A stretch of DNA of 64,000 nucleotides from Zygnema cylindricum (taxonomy: Eukaryota; Streptophyta; Zygnematophyceae; Zygnematales; Zygnemataceae), in NCBI GenBank assembly GCA_037447655.1, contig JBBHKE010002409.1:112036-176035 (forward strand). The letters run 5' to 3'. Positions 10,212 through 22,008 of this stretch are shown here, piece after piece (the first letter of the stretch is position 1; each line of letters begins with the position of its first letter). A model generated the notes under the pieces. It saw only the letters and a program-made list of their open reading frames with translations, did not search any database and had not been told where the DNA came from. The translations under genes and the position numbers were made by a program.

Positions 10212-12690
10212 AGAAAACACATGTCCAAAAAACAAAGGTACAAAATATGATGGAAAGAACCAAGAGCCGTACCATTATTTGTGCAGACAAACACACGTTT
10301 TAAAACTAGTGTTGAAAATACGAGAATAGGCAGCCGACTGAGCAACCACTTCTCGTCTGAGAAACACCCCATTCAAAACATCTCGACCACCTGCACAAAT
10401 TCAAACTCAAAAGTGTGGTACGAAGTCAAACTCCTTCACAGTAAGTGACACAAACACTGGAACACACTAATCTAGCCCTTAACATGTGTTCAACGGAGTA
10501 CGCAAAGCTCCTTGCAAAATAGATGCAAAATAGAAACCTCTTATCAGCTAAATCGGGTGTTTCCGATGTGTGACATCAATGCACTCGTACAAGTCTTTGA
10601 ATCTATCGTTGAGAAACAACCGAAGACACATGCCTTAAATCCACATAATTCCAAAAGAATTTTGCATAACTTTCTGCGTACAAACTAATAGGAACAAAAA
10701 TTCCGCGCAAAAAGAAATGTGTTCCAAAACAAACTAGTTTGCGATAAAACAACATCCACTGCATACTTTTGTCGTGCACTATACTTTATGTTAAGGGAAC
10801 AGAAAGGATCCTAAAAAACCCCAAAAAACCCCAACAACGATACACGATAAACGCCTGCTCAATTTATAGCTATACCAAGTAAGCCTTTACATAATCCAAC
10901 AATTACGTTGAAACGCAATTACAGTGAAAACAACACGATCGACAAAAGTAAACATCATATAAGTATTTATAGCTCTGGAACAGCTTTGCCTGAGATAACA
11001 TAAACTTTGTATCGTGCTTTTCAATAAGAAGAGATTCTAACATGTTTTCAACAAAAAGAAAATCTAACAAATATTTATCAAAACATACACCTAGATTCAT
11101 TATTGAAGTGTTAATAATATGTTGAGCAAAGCTGTAACATCCGCAACCTGAACCAAGTCTATAACCTTTTTGACAGTGACCCAGGTTTGGCAATGATAAT
11201 TATACTGGAAATCAAAATATCATCCGACGTTGGGTAATCAACTCCTTTAGCCCCTTTTTCCAGTTCCATACCCTTGCGATAGTATAAAAATTTGGTTACC
11301 ATTTACTTTCAGCTAGAAAAATGTCCAAATACTTTCTAAAAGTATAGTTAGATCCAGTTCACCTTTAAGAGGCAAAGATAAGCCTACGGAGTTTGAGAAC
11401 TGAGAACTGACATCCTTGAAATTGCCGCTTCAACATCCATAGTGTTCGTGTTCATCTCATGAATTGTTGTATAAGGCGTTAATAACCGAGTCAGTTTCTT
11501 CTACAATTGATTTCTTTTCGGCGCAAACTAAACCCGAGTCAAATTAGATTTTCTCTGCTAAAATCTTTTTTCGAAGAGAATGCTTCCAAACCATAGTTTA
11601 ACTTTATGCAGTTGTTTCTACAAAAAATATATATCAGAACAAAAGGCTGTACCTAAAGTTTATGGGCAACAGAGTTCCACTCCTGAAGATGCGTATGTGT
11701 TTGATGAGTTCCATCCACCAATAACAAGCATGAGGTCCACATCCTCCCTCACCAGTTCATACATGGCGTCTTGTCTCTCCTGAAGAATGCAAAGACATTC
11801 CAGGAGCATTCTCCACTAAAGGAGGATAAGCCGACACATTCTAGAGTGAACCCCCAATTTCATAAAAATATTCAAAAAGCATATCATTCTAATAGCAGCA
11901 CAAAACACACTTTTTTTCACAAGGATCCTTGCCAGATAACCACAGATATGAGCTCATACGCCAAACCCCGTTAAACATATCCGAGGTAAACACAGACTTA
12001 GCTGGTAAATAATTATCGGGAGATATTTGGCGCGTAAAGAAGCTGATGGCAAAAACCGGTACCTGTGTTGCATCGCTCAAAAGCTTGCTTATATGGTGAA
12101 CACAAAAAACGCAATTACTGGCGTTTTTGGATAGTAATTGCGTTCTTGATAGTAATAGCAGTCATCGTACAAAAAAAATCACTTTTCTGTATGATTAGGG
12201 CTTCTTCTGGTAAGTAACGCCAGTAATCTCATGTGTAATATCTTATTACATGAAGAAATAAATTCAAATGTCCACTGTCAGCAAAGTTAGACACTGATTT
12301 TATCATCCACCTTCTGCGAATAATTTCATGTAAAAGAGAACTTGCCTGCTATCCATTCTTTAAGCAATGAATCTGCAGCAATGAAGTTTCCTGACGATGT
12401 TACGAGCGCTTTCAGAACCTCAGCTAGCTACCGCTGATCCTGTCTGTGAAACCCCGTAACATGACAAAACCCAGTCACAGGCCCGACATGAGAAAGAGAC
12501 CAACGAGCACTGAAAGGCGCCTCTAAACAGAACTCTGATCCTTCATCTAAACTCTTCGGATTTTAATTGGGTGTAGAAATTAAGGTGAGTGTACAGTGGA
12601 AAGCTGCCTGGTTTCAGTTCCAACTGTGAAGCAGAAGACGTACAAGTCCCGGCAAAAGAAAGAGATCACATAACCAAAATCAAAAGGGCA
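10212..12690. other. unassigned region right of LTR D1
   Basis: No intact gene and no satellite. The only recognisable coding trace is an HDR/IspH-like stretch at 11698-11790. Other open frames are short and resemble no family I know. The base composition is uneven, with AT-rich parts around 10.8-11.5 kb, as in introns or decayed genic DNA. Confidence 0.4.
11698..11790 (-). pseudogene. fragment resembling HDR/IspH (LytB)
   Basis: The minus strand reads a 30-residue block containing [25 protein letters not shown]. This corresponds to a highly conserved part of 4-hydroxy-3-methylbut-2-enyl diphosphate reductase, the last enzyme of the plastid MEP isoprenoid pathway. Directly after NSSNT the expected HLQE is encoded in a different frame, which suggests a one-base shift. 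No other HDR exon, including its iron-sulphur cysteine regions, was found nearby, so I read it as a gene fragment. The resemblance is from memory of the family and has not been searched. Confidence 0.6.
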
Positions 12691-12699
12691 ATGAATCCT

Positions 12700-13480
12700 G
12701 CACATCGTCAAAGCTTTTGGTTATGCAAAGTTGATTACCATGGTCGTCGCTGAAAGTTTCAGATGGCTTACCAAAATTTGCAGGCTTCTTACGCCACGGC
12801 AAACCTGCTCCCTCTTTGTCAACTGCCTATTTGTCAACTTCATTTCAGCTGCTCCCTCGTTGAAATCCTCCTCATCCTCTTCTTGCAAAGAGCTTTGTCC
12901 CAGTGTCTCCTCCACAATCATGTCAGCCTTTCATCTGCACATTGCTAAGTGCTTCCTTCCTACGTCTGCGATACTGTTGAACATTAACAACGCAGTCTGT
13001 ACTTTGCTTTTCTTTAAGCTTTAAAACAATTTTTAGCTTCCTTTCATGCCTCTCCTATCTTCATACGGAGCTTCATCCGCAGATACTGAAGATTCCACCA
13101 ATTTCATTCAAGACCGCAGGTCCTACAGGTGCTCGCTCCAAAACAGCTTCATCCACTTGCTTTAACATAACCTTCGGACCAATTCTGCCAGCTAATTCAT
13201 CCTTTGTATCCAACAGTGCTTTGTCCTCTTGACCTGTCCACTCATCTTGTCGGTCGCATTTTTCTCCTGACAGATCCTCAGATAAGTGCCTCGCTGATTT
13301 TTTTTTAGGTTTTTCCCCAACTGTTCATACTTGTTCGGTGTTAGTGACTGGAAGCACTCCCTCTTTCAGTCGGACATCGCTTCAGCACCCCTGGCTCCAT
13401 TTTCGTCATGGTGCAAGCCCCTGCATCCACTTTCAACAAGACCGGCTATTCAATAAATCTTTCGACCTCGCGATAGATAA
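12700..13480 (-). other. decayed coding-like region, acidic
   Basis: The minus strand shows protein-like frames rich in Glu and Asp, such as SLQEEDEEDFNEGAAEMK (12.72-12.92 kb) and DELAGRIGPKVMLKQVDEAV (13.1-13.3 kb). They are separated by stops and frame changes. Composition is closer to coding DNA than the flanks. A stem or linker region of a membrane-anchored enzyme would look like this, but no domain is recognised. It may belong with the remnant at 14.66-16.10 kb. Confidence 0.3.
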
Positions 13481-14661
13481 TAACACAGCCAAATTTCTCC
13501 CACATTAAACCTCTAGAGTACCATCTTGCTGGCATAAAAAACGCACCACAATTGACTCCGTTGCAGCATCAAAACTGTGTTAATGCCTCGACAAAAATAG
13601 TTGCAGAAAATATCACTGAACCTTGAATTAGCTGTGACGAAAAAGACAACAAAAAAGGTCGCATAAAAGCGCAGCCAAACTGTCTTTGATTTCAAAAGAA
13701 GTGCCATAGCATACACCCCTATGAACTGAAAATAATTAGGGAAAGGCGGAGTTGAACCAATTTAACTGTTTCACAGAGAAGTTTGAACCTGGAAAATAGA
13801 TGACTTGGGTTCAAATGGCCAAATGGCTTCGATGACACACTATTCCTGAAAGGTAATTGCATTGCGAAATCTATAATTTCAAAGTATAAATTCTGTTTTG
13901 TTTTGTGATCCTTACAAGCTTATAGCGATAGTTTCATGCGAAGATCTTTGGCATGGTTATACACCTCATGAAGATAACATAAATAAAAGGATTAGCAAAA
14001 TAAATCAACATGGTTGCAAATATCAAACCATGTACAATATACCTTATATTACTTAAAATAGATCCCATATGAATGATAAATAGCAAGTAGCAAACACAAG
14101 AACAGCTCAGTAATTCCACAAATCTTATGGAAGAGAAATCAAGATGGTAATTTACTAAGTAAGACAACACAAGGCAGCAAACCACACTTAGTGCAACAAC
14201 AGAAATAAGCCAATGTACTTGAATTTGTACAAATAGTGTACATTTGTTACAAGATTAAAACATTAATATTGAGTTGTACATATTGCTTTTTAAGTAAAGC
14301 TTCCATGATTATTGACATATTGTAGTTATAAAATTTACGAAGGAAAAAAGAAGACAAAGAATTTTTATTTCGTAGTTCTCGCTTACCAAAATGGGGAGCA
14401 AGTACACGATTTCTACGCCCTAATTTAGGCATAGCTCATTTTTTACAGAAAATAGAGCGAGTACGGATCAAAATCCATAAGTGATTTCAAAAAAAGTTCA
14501 ATCATAAAACACACAATAATGGATATTGACCGCTTTAGAGTCCAAGAGGGTGGATATAACGGGTATTTGCGTCACAATTCTCATCCCCATGTCACGCTTG
14601 ACAAGGCTGTCACGAGCTTTTCCCCCCTCGGTGTCAACAAAGATCATCCAAATCCACATAC

Positions 14662-16100
14662 CTCAACTTTTCTCTCCATCAAACAGGAGTGTGACAGAGC
14701 TGCCCCAAGGAGCACCAGGTTCAGCTATGCTACAAAGTTAAATAGCCAGGCTGGAGTTCAGGTTTAAGCTTACCCTGTAACGAAAGTTCTGCATCGTCTG
14801 TTCTCAAGTCCTTGGGAGGACCATGGCGTCTGGCCTTTCCTATTATCAATATTGTCAACTAGCGTAGGATTGTCCCCTGATATTTCTGCTCTCTTGAACA
14901 TCTTCCCGGCTTCTAAAGCAGGCAATATGCGTCCTTTGTAGCGATTCCTCAACGACTGCAAGTATGGCCACAGCCCCATTCATCGGCAACTTTTGTCCAG
15001 AACATGTTTTCCTTGAGAGAAGCGTTGGCCCTTTGTGCGTGGTCAATCAAGCTGCATCATCCTCCTCAACTAAAGTATGAATGGTGGCGTTTAGGCCTCA
15101 AGCGCTGACAGTGAAGAGAGCCAAAGGAACCAACTTATTGTGAGCCACACGGGTATCCACGTAAGATGTAAGGGAAAAAACCTGAAGTTGACCGGCCTCA
15201 CCCAAAAAATACAGCTGAGCAGGATATTGTCCTCCTATGTTCAGACAGCCTGACCAGCCATGCCCTAATTCTTAAAATGTCTCGCTTTGACAGCAACAAA
15301 AACCACTTTAAATTGGACTCTCCTGTGCTGTCTGTTGTATTGGATACTCTCTTACAGCAGGCGAATGGCCATGCACCTGGTCTGGAATCAGCAGTTTCTT
15401 ATATGTCCTTACCCTCTGGCCTCCCGAGCCTATGCAAAACGCCTTTCTCTTCTGCATCTCGTGGAGGCATCCAGCGACCTCAATGCCTCTCCACGAGAGC
15501 CTGAATCGGAGCACTATCCTCACCAAATTTTGGATTGCTATGGGAAGTCTATCATGTAAAACATCATAGGAGTGCCATCCTCCTGCAGGTCACTTCAACG
15601 CCTCTTCTTTTTCCATATTCGAACCTACGTTTTTCTCGTTTCAGAAAATCTGGGCAGCCACTTATACTCCAAAATTTCATAAAAAAAACACTTGTTCAGC
15701 TTTCAAATACATTCTGCGACCGGAACAAAAAAATGGAGTAGAGGAAGGTCACAGGAATTGCAAACAATATAATCACTAACAACCGATTCACTTGTCTACT
15801 CTTCATGAATCTTTGCCAACATTCCCTTCTTGTGCACGAATCCGTTACAGTTGTAATTCTCGTTTTCATTCGAAAATATCCGAAAAGCTCTTGCAAGAAA
15901 TCTTTCTTCAGCTTCACCTGTGGCTTCTGAAGTGGCCGTACCCCCCATTCTTTAAACAATGCCTTGTTCAAAGCGTTTCCTGCAAAATCTGAGCTAAGCA
16001 AGGAATTCTTGGCAGAAAATGAGTCTTCCATTTCGACACCAGTTTTCGACGAAGGAACCGATGAAGTAGGAATCCTATGGGCAAAGTTCCTGGAAGCCAT
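14662..16100 (-). pseudogene. possible remnant of a spliced membrane-anchored protein gene
   Basis: A frame from an ATG at 16100 (MASRNFAHRIP...) to 15696 encodes 134 residues. It has a basic segment followed by one membrane span near residues 107-126 (LLVIILFAIPVTFLYSIFLF), the layout of a type II Golgi enzyme. Further along, a frame ending ENRRCRTFVTG stops at a good donor (exon end 14774, then GTAAGC). It joins in phase to an acceptor at 14729 (tract TTTAACTTTGTAG), giving G-IAEPGAPWGSSVTLLFDGEK. The CxxxxxTG pattern recalls the central part of GT61 transferases. A frame change near 14985 and a TGA before 14662 argue for decay. The family assignment is a guess. Confidence 0.3.
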
Positions 16101-16154
16101 GGATGCTGAGCGGTCGCAAACAGCCGTGAAATCTATGGCTTAAGGTCAAAGCTA

Positions 16155-16339
16155 CACCTTGAATCGTTATAAGCGTATAGAAATTATTTGTGTAAAGATA
16201 AAATTAGCGTCATTCATCTAATTTAGTGTCAGGAGACGTGGCATTATGGTCCACATCCTAAATAGTAATTTATTATAAGGTACAATGTCAAAATTTTGGG
16301 GTGCCGATATAGAGTACATATAGTTATCGATTCACGGTG
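16155..16339. mobile_element. TA-target MITE, type M1
   Basis: A 185-bp element bounded by TA on both sides, with imperfect terminal repeats (CACCTTGAATCGTTATAAGC at the left; ATCGATTCACGGTG at the right). It contains GGAGACGTGGCA and AAAATTTTGGGGTGCCGATA, both also present in the copy at 57438-57636. No transposase is encoded. Confidence 0.75.
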
Positions 16340-16351
16340 TACTGTACAGTA

Positions 16352-16963
16352 CACCGCGAATCGTAATTAGAGTAATGAAAATTAGGAGTAAAAACCAAAA
16401 AAACAATTAGAGTAATGAACGCTAATTTATGTGATAGAGCTTTTTCAACTATGAAGTTTACTCTAATTTATTTAAGCATTCTAAATTAGGTTTTGTCGGC
16501 GATAATTTTTTGCGCAATAATTATGAACACTAAATTACGTAGTCGAACAAAATGTGTCAGTCCGTATAGTATTGACGTCATTATGACGTTAGTACTATTT
16601 GTCGCATTGAATGTCAGTTAATGTTCACACTGACGAAGATGCTCTCGACGGACGAGAGTTATGCGAACGGATTTTTTTCGATGTGATTGATTTTTTTTTT
16701 AGTGCGACTTCACGTGGGAGCACGATTCTATTAAATCATTATTTGTACCTTTTTACTTATCAAAGTACAATTTTGCACGGTCAGACGTCGTCCGTACTCC
16801 ACACTATTTAAAAATAACCTATGTTATATTTTTTTACGCAAATTAGACCTCACCTAAATTAGAATAATGAAAAAATTAGAATCGATTACTATATTTGATG
16901 TGATAGACTCGAAATTTCGAGCGACCGAATTAGAGTAATTTACTCTAATTACGATTCGCGGTG
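16352..16963. mobile_element. TA-target MITE, type M2
   Basis: A 612-bp element. The left end CACCGCGAATCGTAATTAGA is repeated inverted at the right end, and TA flanks both termini (16350-16351 and 16964-16965). It is AT-rich with no coding frame. Its left end lies only 10 bp from the right end of M1, forming a face-to-face GTACTGTACAGTAC arrangement. Confidence 0.75.
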
Positions 16964-16975
16964 TACTGCACTGTA

Positions 16976-17490
16976 CACCGCCAATCGCTATTAGCGTAGT
17001 GTACGCTAATTCCGTCCCGCTTTTTTTTTTATTATTCTCCAATAGCGTGGCTTATTCCATTTTTTTCTGTACGCCATTTAGGGTTATTTTCCCAAGTACC
17101 GTACAAAATGGAAGTACGTCATAGTTTAAATAGAAGGGAAAAAGTACAATTCATTATGTTTAGTAGCCGTGGACGCATGAGAATGTGCGGTCTAAAAAAG
17201 GGATCAAATCGGGCTCTCAAATATCACGCTCGCACATATTCGTCCAACAACTACGTTTCGAATGTGTGAACGTACGATTTGTGTAAGATTTGTCAAATTT
17301 TGTACGAATACCTATATTAGTGTAAGCATGTTTGCGACCGGACATTTACTTTTTTCAAAGCCCCAAATTAGAATTATTAAATAATTAGAATGTATGTTTT
17401 TTTCAAAATTTTCAAATTCTTAATTAGCGTAAAACACGGTAATTATTCATGTACGCTAAAGAAACTTCTACGCTAATAGCGATTGGCAAT
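16976..17490. mobile_element. TA-target MITE, type M3
   Basis: About 515 bp. The left end CACCGCCAATCGCTATTAGC follows TA at 16974-16975. The right end carries the inverted GCTAATAGCGATTGGC, but its last bases are degenerate. The interior matches, in reverse, the element at 57832-58913 (shared GTCCACGG, ATTCGTCCAACAACTACG-like and GCAAACATGCTTACACTAAT-like segments). Confidence 0.7.
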
Positions 17491-18877
17491 GTTTCGTACA
17501 GGTTGGGAAACATCAGAATGAACCTACCTCCAAACCCTGTAACGGAGCAAAGGCATCGCCACAAACGGAACGGTTACGCCCAGAGTGGTGCGAAGCCTAA
17601 AGACACGTGCCAATACGAAACAAAATTTAAAAAATGTTTAGATTTCAAGGGTTTGTGTAAAACGTACGATATATTAAGATTTAGGGTAACCTTCCATCAA
17701 GCGTTCCCAATAATCGTACGAGCACGTTTACTGGCAGTAATATTTGTAACACCCTTCTATCAAGTCATGCCAGTGAATGAGGTGTTAGATTGCGATTGGT
17801 ACCACGTAGGACCTGTTAAGCCGCCCTGGAATAATCATCATTTCCAAAAGGACAAAATCGCAGTTGCGTATGTGTACGGGCAGACGCTGATTAAAATATC
17901 TAGTAGCGTCACGCTAATGTACAATCTGAACGTTCTTAGGGTTGTGGTGATATCAACGGCCACGATAACCGTTGCAAAATGAAAGTTTGTACAAATGTCC
18001 AAGATGTACTATTTGTACGTGAATGTATTATCCCTGTATCGCACATTTATGAAGGAGACGTCACAGGATGTCCTACAACCAAGATTTTTTTGTCGTCGAA
18101 CAGGCTTGCTTTGATGTCACACGGTACACTCCATTTGCCACATGTAAGTTTATAGCTTCACGTCTGTCGTGGATCGACTCTGACTTTACAAGTGGACCAA
18201 AACACGCGTCCAGTAATCACAAATTGTCCTCTTGAGGACAGTCGGAGGAGACAGCCACGTATGCCATGGCCGAAAATTGAAAATCGGAGATGGTATTTTT
18301 CTCCGAAGCCCGGAGAACTCAAAATTTTTAGTAAACATCTTTAAAAAAAAAAAAAAAAATAGTACGGTATAGTACGAAAAGGTACTTTCTCCAATAAACA
18401 ACCCCACTCTTCGCCTAATGGAAGGCTACACTTACTTTACGACAGAATGCAATAAGCGGATATCATAATAAAATCACGTACGTTATAGTAATATTTGAAG
18501 CCGCCGACTCAGATAATCCAGCGGCCCGCCTGACGCGTGACGGTCTTAGACATTTCGGATCAACCAGATCCGATTTCAGCCGCCCGATTCTTTAGGAAAA
18601 ACAAAAAGTACACCACGTGTCCACCGGAAACGACAACTGCTCCAGTTTTGATGATGGCCGCGCTGCCCTCCTCATGTACGGTCAGTAATGCCGTGGACGT
18701 TCCTTGTAATTTTGGATCAACCGGTAAAGAACCGCCCGATCATTCCGGATTCAAACGTACGGCGACACGTCTCCATCGGCACACAGCAATCGTTGTGGTG
18801 ATGTCCGTGACGTATTTACCCTAATTCATGTACATTATTGAAAGCGAAAAAAATAACGGAGTCCTTGAATCTCCCCT
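17491..18877. other. unassigned region before satellite block b
   Basis: No recognised gene or repeat. A 177-codon open frame covers 17449-17982 but overlaps the end of a MITE and resembles no family. A run of A lies near 18342-18359. Confidence 0.4.
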
Positions 18878-21029
18878 CTCATTGTTGTTAGCACAAACAC
18901 AAACTTGTGTTATAAACATGGTTCGGAGTTTATTCTTCCTCTTTTTGTGACTAAGGACAATTAACGTTGTTTGTTACAAATATGTTTGTTAGCGCAGACT
19001 CAAATATGTGTTAAAAACAAGTTTAGGGTTTTTTTTAAGTATTTTTGTGAGCGTTAACAATGTAAAGTGTTTGTTACCACTATTGTTGTTAGCGCAAACA
19101 CAACCATGTGTTATAATCATGGTTTGGAGTGTATTTTCCTCTTTGTGTGACCGCGAACAACAAACGTTGTTTGTTACAAATATCTTCGTTAGCGCAAACT
19201 CAAATTTGTGTTAGAAACATGGTTTAGGGTTTTTTTTTACTATTTTTGTGAGCGTTAACAGTAGAAAGTGTTAGTTACCACTATTGTTGTTAGCGCAAAC
19301 AATAACTTGTGTTACAAACATGGTTTGGAAGTTACCTCTTTTTGTGTCTGCGAACAATAAACTTTGTTTGTTACAAATACTTTTGTTAGCGCACCCTCAA
19401 ATTTGTGTTAGAAACATGGTTTAAGGTTTTTTTAACTATTTTGGTGAGTGTTAACATTATAAAGAGTTTCTTACCACTATTGTTGTTAGCGCAAACACAA
19501 ACTTGTGTCATATACATGGTTCGAAATGCATTTTACCTATTCTTATGACCGCAAGCATGAACATTGTTTGTTATAAATATCTTTGTCAGTGGAAACTCAA
19601 ACTTTTGTCAGAAATATGGTTAAGGGTTTTTTTTAACTATTTTTGTGAGAGTTAACAATATAAAGAGTTTCTTACCGCTATTGTTGTTAGGGCAAACACA
19701 AACTTGTGTTTTATACTTGGTTCGAAGTTTATTTTATCTTTTTATTGTGACAGCGAACTAAAAACGTTGTTTGTTACAAATATCTTTGTTAGCGCAAACT
19801 CAAATTTTTGTTATTAACATGGTATAAGGTTTTTTTAAACTATTTTTGTGAGCGTTAACATTATAAAGAGTTTTTACCTCTATTGTTGTTAGCGCAAACA
19901 CAAACTTGTGTAAAAACATGGTTCAGAGTATATTTTACTTGTTTTTCTGACCGCGATCAATAAATGTTTTTGTTACAAATTTCTTTGTTAGCGCAAACTC
20001 AAATTTGTTTTAGAAACATGGTTTAGGATTATTTTAATCTCTCTTTGTGTGCGTAGGCAATCGTTTTTGTTCCTAAATATTGTTGTAGTTAACGCAAACA
20101 CAAATTTGTGTTGAAAACAAAGTCTAGGCGTTTTTTTTACTGCTATTTTGAGCTTAATAATAATCGTTTTTTGTTAAAAAAAACTATTGTTAGGGCAACT
20201 ATCGTTTAGAGTTTATTTTATATGTTCCTGTGAGCGTTAACGATAGAAAGTGTTTGTTACCACTATTGTTGTTAGTGTAAACAAAAACTTGTGTTACAAA
20301 CATGGTTCGGAAGTTACTTTACCTCTTTTTGTGACCACGACCAATAGACGTTGTTTGTTACAAATATCTTTGTTAGCGTAAACTCAAATTTGTGTTAGAA
20401 ACATGTTTTAGGGTTTTTTTAAACTAATTTTGTGAGTGTTAACAATATAAAGTGTTTGTTACCACTATTGTTGTTAGCGCAAACACAAACTTATGTGAAA
20501 AACATGGTTCCGAGTATATTTTACCTCTTTTTGTGACCGCGAACAATAAACGTTGTTTGTTACAAATATCTTTGTTAGCGCAAACTCAAATTTGTGTTAA
20601 AAACATGGTTTAGGAACAACAAACGTTGTTTGTTACAAATATATATTTTAGCGCAAACTCAAATTTGTGTTAGGAACATGGTTTAGTGTTTTTTTTGACT
20701 ATTTTTGTGAGCTATAACAATATAAAGAGTTTCTTACCACTATTGTTGTTAACGGAAACAAAAACTTGTGGTAGAAACATTGTTAGTTGTTTGTTTTACC
20801 TCTTTTTATGACCGGGAACAATAAACGTTGTTTGCTACAAATATCTTTGTTAGCGCAAACTCAAATTTGTGTTAAAAACATGGTTTAGGGTTTTTTTCAA
20901 CTATTATTGTGATCGTTAACAATATTATGAGTTTCTTACCTCTATTGTTGTTAGCGCAAACACAAACTTGTGGTATAAACATGGCTCGAAAGATATTTTA
21001 CATCTTTTTTTGTGCAATTTTGTGTCCTC
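18878..21029 (+). repeat. sat101, block b
   Basis: The same alternating ~101-bp monomers and the same orientation as block a. Variant monomers near 20.0-20.2 kb (GTGTGCG, GAGCTTAATAATAATCG) occur in the same order as in block a near 8.25-8.45 kb, which points to a longer higher-order unit. The right edge at LTR C2 is approximate. Confidence 0.93.
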
Positions 21030-22008
21030 TTTTGGACAATAAAATTGAGGAAGCCTCTAGTTAATTTTTAACTAACCCACTCTAATAGCAACCAGTGCTT
21101 CCTTAGCAAACAAGTTGACAATCTGACTACAACCCTGTGAATTTTGGACTCCTTTGAGTCTATTGGAAAAAGAATCTTTGAAAACGCCCAACCAGACGAT
21201 TTGTTATAGGGTGGCAAAAATGCCAATATATACAAACTCTTAAAGAGAGAGAAGACCATCTACCAGATTTCCTAGCTCCCTCTCACAACCCCTATCTACT
21301 GACTGTACGAACCAATCAGAACACTGTACAGTAGAAAGAAGTACTACTGCCGATATACTTTTTGTATGGCATTTGTACGACAAGGCCATTAAGCGGACGC
21401 GTGTCCACTTTTCACTCGTCCGTACATTCCTTGGAATTCCCGCGACCGAATGTTACCTCTCCACGTGGCGCCAGGTCATGCCACGTCACAAAATTCCAAA
21501 GTGACCATTCCGTGATCTCGACGATGATGTGCGCTGTTGGATAGAATTTAGTATTTGATTTCAACGGTCGAAATAAGTGTCGGATTCATTTGTTTCATGC
21601 AAAATCATATCCGTACTGTATTTAACTCGTTTTATGTATCTATATTTGTATTTCCGTTAATCGAAAAGCTATCGTAACAGTGTTTAAATATTTATATAAC
21701 CCTATATACTCTAGCAAACTTCTTCGACATACTACTTAGAGCGAACCACTAGGCCATGCTCTACTGGTCGGAGGTTCGAGTCTTGCCGAACTAAACCTTT
21801 TGTTGAGAGTGACTTAGGTCACTCTTGTAGTGCACAGGTGGAGCTTAGGTTTCCATGGCTCCGCTACTCTCTCTCTCTCCTTCAGTGACTACAACAAGTA
21901 TGGGGGATGGAGAGAGATAGGTGGAGGCTGACTGCTTTCACTATATTTTCTATTCATATGTTTAGACCTAAAAAATACTTATATTAAATCCTTTTAAGTT
22001 ATTTTCAA
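21030..22008 (-). mobile_element. solo LTR, copia family C (copy C2)
   Basis: About 0.98 kb in satellite, matching family C in reverse. It has ACCCCTATCTACTGA, GTACGACAAGGCCATTAAGC, the conserved hairpin near 21.85-21.95 kb and an end corresponding to AAGTATTTT...TAGGTCT. It is more diverged than the copies at 44.9 and 47.5 kb. No internal coding sequence adjoins it. The boundaries are approximate because the flanking satellite is interrupted rather than cleanly duplicated. Confidence 0.7.
21717..21791 (+). other. tRNA-like segment inside LTR C2 (antisense)
   Basis: The B-box-like GGTTCGAGTCT at 21773-21783 (one change from consensus) lies about 225 bp from the LTR start, as in the other copies. 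AGAGC and GCTCT upstream can pair. A full cloverleaf is not formed, so only the Pol III B-box and T-arm resemblance is claimed. Confidence 0.4.

Noticed and set aside
17449-17982. 177-codon open frame on the plus strand
   Set aside because: It begins in the right terminal repeat of a MITE, has no recognisable domain, and its composition does not stand out from the neighbouring non-coding DNA.
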